NCBI RefSeq assembly: GCF_003667275.1
Contig: NZ_RCNV01000007.1
Span: 112,796-176,795 of the forward strand
Direction: 5' to 3'
Length of the DNA stretch: 64,000 nt
DNA from: Mesonia aquimarina
Lineage (GTDB): Bacteria; Bacteroidota; Bacteroidia; Flavobacteriales; Flavobacteriaceae
Positions 1-6,629 of the stretch are shown here, piece after piece (position 1 is the first letter of the stretch; every line of letters begins with the position of its first letter). Below the pieces are notes generated by a model. The model did no database searches and had not been told where the DNA came from. It worked only from the letters and a program-made list of their open reading frames with translations. The translations under genes were made by a program, and so were the position numbers.

Positions 1-1193
1 AGCGGAAACTTTATATTTTTAAAAATAAAGCGGGCATAAATTCCTATTAATAATACTACTGCAGTCCCCGCTATTAAGTAGGCTTTTAAAAACGAACTAT
101 GTTCAGAAATAGATAACAGTAATGTGTAAAACATGACTAATGCTAAGCCAATCATTAAATATTGAAATGGGTGAATATAAATTTTACTTACAATTTGAAT
201 GAGTAAAAAAACTAGAAGCGTTAAACCAATTACCAAAAATCCATATTTTGCTGTACGTTCGTTTTTTTGATATTCATCTACCGGAATAATAAAGTTTGTT
301 CCAAAAGCAAACTCATTTAAATTGGGTAGTTTTTTTATAAAAAGCTGCTCAAATTGTCGGTTAATTTGTAGAATTTTCCAACTAGCTTTAAAACCATTTT
401 CTGAAATTTCTCTGCTACCGTCTTCGGGTAAAAAATGCCCATCAAAACTTGGTGAAGCCCAATTCGATTGCATATTAGCTGTGGTGGATTTCCCTACGGG
501 AATAAACTTTAAACTCTCACTTCCGTTGATTTGTAAATTGAATTGAAAAGGGATGGTTTTTTCTTTTAAATCAATTACATTAAGCGTATTGCTTTGCAGC
601 GTTTTTAAATACGCTTTGTTATATTTCGGAAGTAAAGAGAGTTTTTCTTTCTCGCCTAATTTTATTTCAACTTGATTTCTAATTCCTTTTAAATTAGATG
701 TCTTTAAAATTAAACTGGCCTTTTCCCATTGCAATTGGTCTTCGGTTATATCTTCTTTTGCTAAATCAGGTAAGGTGAAATTCCCCCCAACTGTCAAATC
801 TGTTGTAAAAACAACCGATTTATAGATGCTTCGTTCTAAGGCTTTAGCATCGACATTAGAGTTTATTGCTAAGTTTTCCGGTAAAATAAAAATAGCCTCT
901 TCGTGTTTTACCTTTTCTATATCTTGTTCTTTGGTTGTCTTGTTGTAGTGTGTTTCTTCTGTGTAGTAAATGTAAGGAATTTTTAAAATTGGTCCAGAGA
1001 GTAAAATATCATTACCCCATTTGTTATTAATTTCCGTAATAACCTCTTCTTGTCTTTTTGAACGTTCATTAATTAAATCTTGTACAAAACTCAGCGGAAT
1101 TAATAATACAAGAATTAAAATACCTACAACCAGCATTCTTGCAGTAATTGAAGTTTTTAACCAATTTCCGAATTTACTTTTTTGCTTTTCCAT
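1..1193 (-). CDS. creD: CreD-like inner-membrane protein, C-terminus cut by window edge
   Basis: The reading frame starts at an ATG at 1193-1191 and stays open to the window start, so about 397 residues are visible and the C-terminus is missing. The N-terminus has a membrane segment at about residues 17-37 (MLVVGILILVLLIPLSF), followed by a long soluble domain with the CreD-typical segment LLSGPILKIPY and a cluster of hydrophobic helices near residues 320-397. This is the layout of the CreD/DUF4436-type inner-membrane proteins linked to envelope stress and colicin tolerance in enterobacteria. It lies 28 bases downstream of the Coq4-like gene with no terminator between them, so it is probably read from the promoters near 1.7 and 2.7 kb together with the winged-helix regulator. 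Family assignment is good; the function in this lineage is inferred. Confidence 0.85.
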   Translation of the reverse strand, partial: MEKQKSKFGNWLKTSITARMLVVGILILVLLIPLSFVQDLINERSKRQEEVITEINNKWGNDILLSGPILKIPYIYYTEETHYNKTTKEQDIEKVKHEEAIFILPENLAINSNVDAKALERSIYKSVVFTTDLTVGGNFTLPDLAKEDITEDQLQWEKASLILKTSNLKGIRNQVEIKLGEKEKLSLLPKYNKAYLKTLQSNTLNVIDLKEKTIPFQFNLQINGSESLKFIPVGKSTTANMQSNWASPSFDGHFLPEDGSREISENGFKASWKILQINRQFEQLFIKKLPNLNEFAFGTNFIIPVDEYQKNERTAKYGFLVIGLTLLVFLLIQIVSKIYIHPFQYLMIGLALVMFYTLLLSISEHSSFLKAYLIAGTAVVLLIGIYARFIFKNIKFP

Positions 1194-1221
1194 AATAATG
1201 TGTTTTAGATTTTTGTGAATA

Positions 1222-1707
1222 TTATATTGATGTGGATTTATTTTTCTGAAAAATTTCAGCCCTAAATTCGTTGTAGTTTTTTTGAAGCAACTTTTTATAA
1301 TCAAAATGATGAAAAGGCTTTGCGTCTTTTCCTTTTAAAAAAGATTTATAATAAAAAGCGAAGTATTCTGGAAGAATGAAAGTTCCTAATATAATAGCCC
1401 CAAACATATAGGGGCTTTTTTTACCGTTTCCTAAACACAAATATTGTAGGGCAATTTCTTCTTCAACTGAAACTCCATATTGTGTTAAAGTGTGGTAAGC
1501 ATCGTGGCGTTCAACTTTTGGAATAAGCTGAAAATGATGTTGATTTAAGAATTCGCCTAGCTTATGCCCAAAACTTTCTGAAGGATATAGCAATAACTCT
1601 TGAACACTTACACACCAGGGAATATGATTCTTTTTAAACCACTTTGTGTAAATTTTTTTAGAAAATTCAAATAGCCATAATACAAGTTTTTTTCTCATTT
1701 TCAACAA
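1222..1707 (-). CDS. Coq4-like protein
   Basis: A 161-residue protein without a signal peptide. It contains HDAYH at about residues 68-72 followed by a glutamate-rich stretch (SVEEEIALQYLCLGNG), which matches the HDxxH-x11-E metal motif of the Coq4 family. Coq4 organises ubiquinone synthesis in mitochondria; Flavobacteriia make menaquinone, so the role here is not ubiquinone synthesis by default and remains unknown. An alternative start is the ATG three codons in (MRKKL). The gene sits between the winged-helix regulator and creD, and a palindrome overlapping its likely promoter (1712-1736) is shared with the promoter of the upstream unit, which suggests control by that regulator. Confidence 0.7.
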   Translation of the reverse strand: MLKMRKKLVLWLFEFSKKIYTKWFKKNHIPWCVSVQELLLYPSESFGHKLGEFLNQHHFQLIPKVERHDAYHTLTQYGVSVEEEIALQYLCLGNGKKSPYMFGAIILGTFILPEYFAFYYKSFLKGKDAKPFHHFDYKKLLQKNYNEFRAEIFQKNKSTSI

Positions 1708-1711
1708 TTTT

Positions 1712-1736
1712 AAAGTACTTTGTATTTCAAAGTTAA
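1712..1736. promoter_or_regulatory. Palindromic operator candidate, copy 1
   Basis: The sequence reads AAAGT-A-CTTTG-TATTT-CAAAGT-TAA. Copy 2 at 2675-2699 has the same AAAGT-n-CTTTG-n5-CAAAGT-nAA pattern. On the minus strand it contains TAACTTTG, a perfect Bacteroidota -7 box, for the Coq4-like gene, so a bound protein would cover the promoter. Confidence 0.6.
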
Positions 1737-1754
1737 TAGATAAAAAAAATAGGG

Positions 1755-2051
1755 TTAATTTTTTCTTTTAATTATTTCTTCTAACGCATCAATATGTTTT
1801 TGAAACTCCTTTTTTCCGAGGCGAGTGGCAGCATATTGTGTGTTTGGTTTTCTATCAATAAACGATTTTTGAACCGATAGATAGTTCGCTTTTTCTAAAG
1901 CTTTTATATGGCTCGCTAAATTTCCATCGGTTACTTCTAATAATTCTTTTAAGCGTTTAAAATTTACGTTTTCATTTACCATAAGAATAGACATAATTCC
2001 CAGGCGTACCCGATGATCAAATAGTTTATTTATATTTTCAAGTAAACTCAC
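1755..2051 (-). CDS. Winged-helix transcriptional regulator (HTH_34 type)
   Basis: A 98-residue one-domain regulator. Residues 5-70 (KLFDHRVRLGIMSILM, then FKRLKELLEVTDGNLASHIKALEKANYL) form the helix-turn-helix and recognition helix of the ArsR/MarR-like winged-helix family; the wing is SVQKSFIDRKPNTQYAAT. The start codon is GTG at 2051-2049 and shares one base with the TAG stop of the upstream membrane protein gene, so the two are translationally coupled. No ligand or sensor domain is present; the membrane protein partner may sense the signal. Its likely binding site is the palindrome found at both 1712-1736 and 2675-2699. Confidence 0.85.
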   Translation of the reverse strand: MSLLENINKLFDHRVRLGIMSILMVNENVNFKRLKELLEVTDGNLASHIKALEKANYLSVQKSFIDRKPNTQYAATRLGKKEFQKHIDALEEIIKRKN

Positions 2052-2668
2052 TAGGCTGATTTTTGTTCGTTAACATACATTAGGCTTCCATAGATAATAT
2101 GAAGAATACCAAAACCAAAAGCCCAAAACCATAATCCGTAACCGGGAAAGATTGCACAAATTATACCGGCAATAATTTCAGCATAACCTAAATATCTAAT
2201 ACTACCCAATGTATATTTTGAAGCATTTACAAGTGCTAAACCGTAAAAAATTAACATTAAAGCGGCACTGAGTCCGTAATGTTCTTGTCCTAATTTTATG
2301 AGAATATAAATTCCACCAGTTGCTAGGGGAATTAAAAAGTTTAGCAATAATCTTCGGGTAGTTTGATCCCAAATTTTCTCATCGTTTTTTCTCGCCTTTC
2401 TCAAGCTAATAATAATTGCGGTTGCGATACTTAAAAAAGCAACTAAAGCAAGATCTATTAAAACAAAACGAAAATCTGCCGATCTTGTTGAAGCATTAAT
2501 ATAACTAGATTGATTTTGAAATAGAAAAACATAAGCAAAAGCGGCACCAATTAATGCGTAAACTCCAGCCATTATTCCTGCTAAACCGCTTAATGAAATA
2601 AATCTAGAAGAGCGATTCATTAAATTTCTAATATCAGAAATTTCTTGATGATAATTTTTTTCTTTCAT
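2051..2668 (-). CDS. Multi-pass membrane protein paired with the regulator
   Basis: A 205-residue protein with about six hydrophobic helices (for example residues 25-50, 69-88, 108-124, 132-146, 160-178 and 180-197). After a short polar N-terminus (ISDIRNLMNRSSRFISLSG) the chain is mostly membrane. I recognise no enzymatic motif. It is the first gene of the unit with the winged-helix regulator, overlapping it by one base. This membrane protein plus small winged-helix pair is a recurrent arrangement in Flavobacteriaceae, often with creD nearby, and suggests a membrane input to the regulator, but that is inference. Confidence 0.75.
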   Translation of the reverse strand: MKEKNYHQEISDIRNLMNRSSRFISLSGLAGIMAGVYALIGAAFAYVFLFQNQSSYINASTRSADFRFVLIDLALVAFLSIATAIIISLRKARKNDEKIWDQTTRRLLLNFLIPLATGGIYILIKLGQEHYGLSAALMLIFYGLALVNASKYTLGSIRYLGYAEIIAGIICAIFPGYGLWFWAFGFGILHIIYGSLMYVNEQKSA

Positions 2669-2674
2669 ACGATT

Positions 2675-2699
2675 AAAGTGCTTTGAAAAACAAAGTAAA
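2675..2699. promoter_or_regulatory. Palindromic operator candidate, copy 2
   Basis: The sequence reads AAAGT-G-CTTTG-AAAAA-CAAAGT-AAA, seven bases upstream of the start codon of the membrane protein gene. On the minus strand it includes TTACTTTG, close to the TAnnTTTG -7 box, with a TTG about 20 bases further upstream as a -33 element. It mirrors copy 1 at 1712-1736. Confidence 0.6.
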
Positions 2700-2777
2700 T
2701 AAAATATATCCTGATATACAATTTATTAGCTCATTTTTTAAAAAATGAAATTTTTAGATAAAAATAAAATAGAGATT

Positions 2778-3596
2778 TTAAAGCGTATTTATTGTTTTTC
2801 GAATAGCTACAAGATTACTTAATAACTTTTCTAAATATTGGAGATCAAGCATATTTGCGCCGTCACTTTTTGCGTTTGCAGGATCAAAATGAGTTTCAAT
2901 AAAAAGTCCGTCAACGTTATTAACTACTCCTGCACGCGCAATGGTTTCAATCATATCGGGTCTTCCACCGGTAACGCCACTACTTTGGTTGGGTTGCTGT
3001 AACGAATGTGTTACATCTAAAACAGTTGGTGCAAATTCACGCATTGTAGGAATTCCACGAAAATCTACCAACATATCTTGATAGCCAAACATCGTTCCCC
3101 GGTCAGTAACCATAACTTGTTCGTTGTTACAATCGGTTACTTTTTTTACCGCATGTTGCATACTTTCGGGACTCATAAATTGTCCTTTTTTCAAGTTGAC
3201 TACTTTTCCGGTTTCTGCTGCAGCAACTACCAAATCGGTTTGACGAACTAAAAATGCAGGAATCTGCAAGACATCTACATATTCTGCAGCTAGTTTCGCA
3301 TCGCTTACTTCGTGAATATCAGTAACAGTAGGAATATTGAATGTTTCTGAAACTTTACGTAGTATTTTCAGTGCTTTTTCATCGCCAATGCCGGTAAAAC
3401 TATCAATTCTGCTACGGTTTGCTTTTTTAAAACTTCCTTTAAAAATATAAGGAATCTCAAGCTTATCGGTAATTTCTACCACCCGTTCTGCAATGCGCAA
3501 GGCCATATCTTCATTTTCTATGGCACACGGTCCGGCGAGAAGAAAAAAGTTACCTGAATTTATATGTTTTAACTGCGGAATTAAATCAAGTTTCAT
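2778..3596 (-). CDS. kdsA: 3-deoxy-8-phosphooctulonate synthase
   Basis: A 272-residue enzyme that condenses phosphoenolpyruvate with arabinose 5-phosphate to give Kdo 8-phosphate, the first committed step to lipopolysaccharide Kdo. Family blocks in order are LLAGPCAIENEDMAL (about 18-32), KGSFKKANRSR, TDIHEVSDA, QIPAFLVRQTDL, NLKKGQFMSP, DRGTMFGYQDMLVDFR and the C-terminal DVTHSLQQP with GGRPDMI. The Cys in GPC is the metal ligand that separates the metal-dependent (Aquifex-type) class from the metal-independent Escherichia type, which has Asn there. Length is normal. A promoter lies just upstream at 3616-3642. Confidence 0.97.
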   Translation of the reverse strand: MKLDLIPQLKHINSGNFFLLAGPCAIENEDMALRIAERVVEITDKLEIPYIFKGSFKKANRSRIDSFTGIGDEKALKILRKVSETFNIPTVTDIHEVSDAKLAAEYVDVLQIPAFLVRQTDLVVAAAETGKVVNLKKGQFMSPESMQHAVKKVTDCNNEQVMVTDRGTMFGYQDMLVDFRGIPTMREFAPTVLDVTHSLQQPNQSSGVTGGRPDMIETIARAGVVNNVDGLFIETHFDPANAKSDGANMLDLQYLEKLLSNLVAIRKTINTL

Positions 3597-3615
3597 AACA
3601 TCATTTTTGAAAGGC

Positions 3616-3642
3616 TAAAGATACTGTTTTTAACTTATTCAA
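3616..3642 (-). promoter_or_regulatory. Promoter of kdsA
   Basis: On the minus strand a TTG (-33) at 3642-3640 is followed after 16 bases by TATCTTTA at 3623-3616, one mismatch from TAnnTTTG. The expected transcript start is about 15 bases before the kdsA ATG. Confidence 0.5.
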
Positions 3643-3741
3643 AAAAAAGATGTGACCTTTCTCGATAATTATATTTTATCAAAAATTAGCGCTTTACAAA
3701 GTGAAAGAAATTGATTAACTTCATAACATAATATCTTAGTT

Positions 3742-4389
3742 ATGAAAAAGTTTCTATCTATATTTTTGCTACTTTTTATTTCAGCTTGTGCCAGTATTCC
3801 TAAAGAAGCACCGGAACTTTCACAGCATTTGGGTGTGGAGTTACAAGAATTAGAAAATGCACATCTCAATTTGGTTAAATCATTTTTTCAGCAAGAAAAG
3901 CAGAAAGTACGAAAATTTGTAGATGAAAAATGGTTGCCTTTATATGCTACAAATTTTTTTGAAGAACCCGCTATAGAAAATGTTTGGCAGCAGGTTGTTG
4001 TTTCGGGAAATAAGGAAGATCGACTTCAATTTATTGTAAAAACTGCGCCAAAACTTCAGCAGCAAATTAATTTAAAATATCAAGAGTTAATAACGCCATT
4101 AAATCAATTAGAACTAGAATTAACAACTTCAATTCGTGCAAAATATAACAATGCAAAAAGCATCAACCAAAGTTTAACTTCTTACTTGTATTCAGCGGCA
4201 GATGTAGCCGAAAACAGACAGCGATATTTAGATATGGTGGGTGTTTCTGAAGAAGGAAATAATCAATTGATTCATGAAACTGAACAAATTACAGCACAAC
4301 TTTTAAAAGGAGCAGAGACTGTAGAAGAAGCAGAAGAAAAAATTAGACTTTTTACTGAAAAAATGGAAGAGTTACTGGCAAAATTATAA
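3742..4389 (+). CDS. Lipoprotein of a patatin-containing unit
   Basis: A 215-residue protein with a lipoprotein signal peptide (MKKFLSIFLLLFISACAS; lipidated Cys at 16). The rest is highly charged and helical, with predicted coiled-coil stretches around residues 25-60 and 165-213, and no family motif that I recognise. It is followed after 4 bases by a 99-residue protein and then by a patatin-like phospholipase, all in the same direction, so the three are very probably co-transcribed. As a lipoprotein it would sit on the periplasmic face or outer membrane, whereas the patatin has no signal peptide. Function unknown. Confidence 0.75.
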   Translation: MKKFLSIFLLLFISACASIPKEAPELSQHLGVELQELENAHLNLVKSFFQQEKQKVRKFVDEKWLPLYATNFFEEPAIENVWQQVVVSGNKEDRLQFIVKTAPKLQQQINLKYQELITPLNQLELELTTSIRAKYNNAKSINQSLTSYLYSAADVAENRQRYLDMVGVSEEGNNQLIHETEQITAQLLKGAETVEEAEEKIRLFTEKMEELLAKL

Positions 4390-4393
4390 GATT

Positions 4394-4693
4394 ATGGCAA
4401 AAAAAAGCACAAAAATAGATTGGGATGGTTTTGATGAAAAAGTAAAAGAAGCTTCAAAAAAAGCAGCCCAAAAAACCGATGATCAATTAGCATTGCAATT
4501 GGCTTCTATTACAAGTTTGACCCAAAAAGAAATTCAAGAGATTTTTCCCGAAAAAGCCGATGTTGAAAAATTGTCTGAGCTAATGGGTATTGTAAAATCC
4601 AGTACTTCTAGGAATAATAAAATCAATAAAATTGTTGATGATTCAGAAAAATTTGCCGGTATTATTGTAGATCTTTTAGGTAAATATTTTTAA
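4394..4693 (+). CDS. Small charged protein of the patatin unit
   Basis: A 99-residue soluble protein rich in Lys, Glu and Asp (MAKKSTKIDWDGFDEKVKEA at the start) with no signal peptide or membrane helix; it looks mostly helical. I recognise no family. It lies 4 bases after the lipoprotein gene and its stop is 2 bases before the start of the patatin gene, so tight co-translation of small protein and phospholipase is likely. It could be a regulator or partner of the phospholipase, but the sequence alone does not show this. Confidence 0.7.
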   Translation: MAKKSTKIDWDGFDEKVKEASKKAAQKTDDQLALQLASITSLTQKEIQEIFPEKADVEKLSELMGIVKSSTSRNNKINKIVDDSEKFAGIIVDLLGKYF

Positions 4694-4695
4694 GT

Positions 4696-5919
4696 ATGGC
4701 AGCAGAATTTTTAGAAGACGAGCGCTTAACTAAGCTGGTAACAAGAGCTCGAAATTTGCAGAAACAACAAAAAGTTTTTTCTGATGTGGTAGACGATAAG
4801 GGCAATCAATATGTAGATTTAGTGCAAGAAGGTGGCGGCGTTTTAGGAATAGGATTGGTGGGTTATGCCTATATTTTAGAGCAAGCCGGGATCAGGTTTT
4901 ACAGCTTAGCAGGAACTTCTGCAGGAGCCATTAGTACACTTTTGGTTGCTTGTATGGGTAAAATTGGGGAGCCGGTTTCTATGAAAATATTAGAAATTTT
5001 AAGTCAGAAAAATTTATTCGATTTTGTTGATGGACCAAAAGGAATTAAAAATTTAATTCAGAAAAAGATCGAAGGGAAGTCCGGCCTGTTTTGGAATGTT
5101 CTTTGGAATAGCTGTTCCATTTATTATTCAATTAAAAATAAGTTCGGATTAAATCCTGGAAAAACTATTGAAGAGTGGTTTTTTACCAAATTAAAAGAAG
5201 AAAATATTACCACCTTATCAGCTTTACAAAAACACAGAACAGATTTACCGAAGCTAAAAAATAGACTGGATAAAAAATTACCGGTAAGTGAACCTCGTTT
5301 GGCTATTATAACTTCTGAAATTACCACACATACAAAAGTAGATTTCCCGAGAATGGCAAGCTTGTATTGGGAAAATGTAGAAGAAATATCTCCGGCAGAA
5401 TTTGTAAGAGCATCCATTTCAATTCCTGCGTTTTATTATCCATACAATAAAAGTAACATTCCGTTTGCTGGAAAAAAGGCAACAAATAATTGGCAAGAAA
5501 TGGCAGGCTACTATGGAAAGATCCCACCTGAGGTAAAGTTTGTTGATGGCGGTTTGTTATCTAACTTTCCTATTAATATTTTTCATAGAGCGTATGTGCC
5601 TTCGCGTCCAACTTTTGGTGTTCGCTTAAGCACTTATCGTCAAAATTATAGTAAAACGCAGTCATTTTTCAGTTATACGTGGGCAATCGTAAATACAATG
5701 CGTCAAATTCATGATTATGATTTTATTCATCAAAATCCAGACTATAAACAATTAATTTGCCATATTGACGCCGATGAAGAATTTAATTGGCTAAATTTTG
5801 ATATGAAAAAGGAGCGTCAAAAAGAACTTTTCTTACTTGGTGCTGAAAAAGGGATAGAGTTTTTAGAAAAATTTGATTGGGAAGCTTATAAAAAAACTAG
5901 AGAAAAAACTTTAGCTTAA
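4696..5919 (+). CDS. Patatin-like phospholipase
   Basis: A 407-residue lipid acyl hydrolase. The oxyanion-hole glycine loop is QEGGGVLGIGLVGYAY (about 44-59), the nucleophile elbow is GTSAG with Ser at about 75, and the catalytic Asp lies in VDGGLLSNFP at about residue 283, so the Ser-Asp dyad is intact. There is no signal peptide or membrane segment, which points to a cytoplasmic enzyme acting on membrane phospholipid. It is the last gene of a three-gene unit with a lipoprotein and a small charged protein. No nucleotide cyclase or other defence partner is next to it, so a CBASS-type role is not supported. Confidence 0.9.
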   Translation: MAAEFLEDERLTKLVTRARNLQKQQKVFSDVVDDKGNQYVDLVQEGGGVLGIGLVGYAYILEQAGIRFYSLAGTSAGAISTLLVACMGKIGEPVSMKILEILSQKNLFDFVDGPKGIKNLIQKKIEGKSGLFWNVLWNSCSIYYSIKNKFGLNPGKTIEEWFFTKLKEENITTLSALQKHRTDLPKLKNRLDKKLPVSEPRLAIITSEITTHTKVDFPRMASLYWENVEEISPAEFVRASISIPAFYYPYNKSNIPFAGKKATNNWQEMAGYYGKIPPEVKFVDGGLLSNFPINIFHRAYVPSRPTFGVRLSTYRQNYSKTQSFFSYTWAIVNTMRQIHDYDFIHQNPDYKQLICHIDADEEFNWLNFDMKKERQKELFLLGAEKGIEFLEKFDWEAYKKTREKTLA

Positions 5920-5924
5920 AAATT

Positions 5925-6203
5925 TTATAATATGTAATAAAGAAAAACTACAGTGCTAATAGTTAAAAAAATGATTAACCTTATTAGTTTTTGCTTTACC
6001 AATTTTTTATTTCCGCCTTTCCAATCTCTTTTCATTAACAAGTAAAAAGATGCAATAGCCAAAACAGCCATTACACAAGAAATAAGCATTGTTTGAAATT
6101 GAGCAAAACTTCCTAAACTTTTAATACTGAAAAACAGAAATAAAAGTAAAAAAGGAAATATGCGTAGCGTTTTGTTCGATATTTTTTCTAAATAATTTTT
6201 CAT
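5925..6203 (-). CDS. Small membrane protein, paralogue A
   Basis: A 92-residue protein with about three hydrophobic helices. Its start (YLEKISNKTLRIFPFLLLFL) resembles that of the next gene (YLQKVPMKILQTVPILIMFL), so the two look like tandem paralogues. Its stop lies 5 bases from the stop of the convergent patatin gene, with no clear terminator between them. Function unknown. Confidence 0.6.
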   Translation of the reverse strand: MKNYLEKISNKTLRIFPFLLLFLFFSIKSLGSFAQFQTMLISCVMAVLAIASFYLLMKRDWKGGNKKLVKQKLIRLIIFLTISTVVFLYYIL

Positions 6204-6213
6204 AGTAAATTAT

Positions 6214-6417
6214 TTAAAATTCGGTTACTTCAGTTTTCCTCTTTCTTTTATAAGCAACTAAAAAAGTCACCGAAACAGGAATAAGCGGTAATAAAATGTA
6301 AAGCTTTGTTAAATGACTCAACATATCTAAATCTCCAATTATAATAGCTAAAAACATAATTAATATCGGAACTGTTTGAAGTATTTTCATTGGAACTTTC
6401 TGTAGATATTTAAACAT
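6214..6417 (-). CDS. Small membrane protein, paralogue B
   Basis: A 67-residue protein with two hydrophobic helices and a basic tail (AYKRKRKTEVTEF). Its N-terminus is similar to that of the downstream 92-residue protein, from which it is separated by 10 bases, so the two probably form one transcript and arose by duplication. No family recognised. Confidence 0.55.
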   Translation of the reverse strand: MFKYLQKVPMKILQTVPILIMFLAIIIGDLDMLSHLTKLYILLPLIPVSVTFLVAYKRKRKTEVTEF

Positions 6418-6598
6418 ACTAGTAGCTTGTTTTACACAAATATATAAAATCTATTATTTAAAGATTACGGAGTTTTAAAATTTTCAACATAATCAACTGA
6501 AAATCAAATAATAGTTAAATTTTTACACTAAAAAATAATTTTGTGCAAAACCTTTTCAGAAAATAAAAATATACCCCGATAAAACAGAAAATAAAGCC

Positions 6599-6629
6599 TA
6601 CATTTGCAGCCTTTTAAACAAGGCTTTTT
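6599..6629 (+). promoter_or_regulatory. typA promoter and leader hairpin
   Basis: TACATTTG at 6599-6606 fits the -7 box. It is followed directly by a hairpin, AGCCTT (6608-6613) paired with AAGGCT (6620-6625), then TTTT and the ATG at 6630. No TTG is found at the usual -33 distance. A second -7-like TAATTTTG lies at 6536-6543. Confidence 0.5.

Noticed and set aside
2731..2748. Perfect 18-base palindrome TCATTTTTT/AAAAAATGA downstream of kdsA
   Set aside because: It consists mainly of A and T runs without a loop; in such AT-rich DNA it may be chance, so it is not called a terminator.
4696..5919. CBASS-type phage defence effector
   Set aside because: No CD-NTase, ubiquitin-like or other defence partner is adjacent; only a lipoprotein and a small protein are present.
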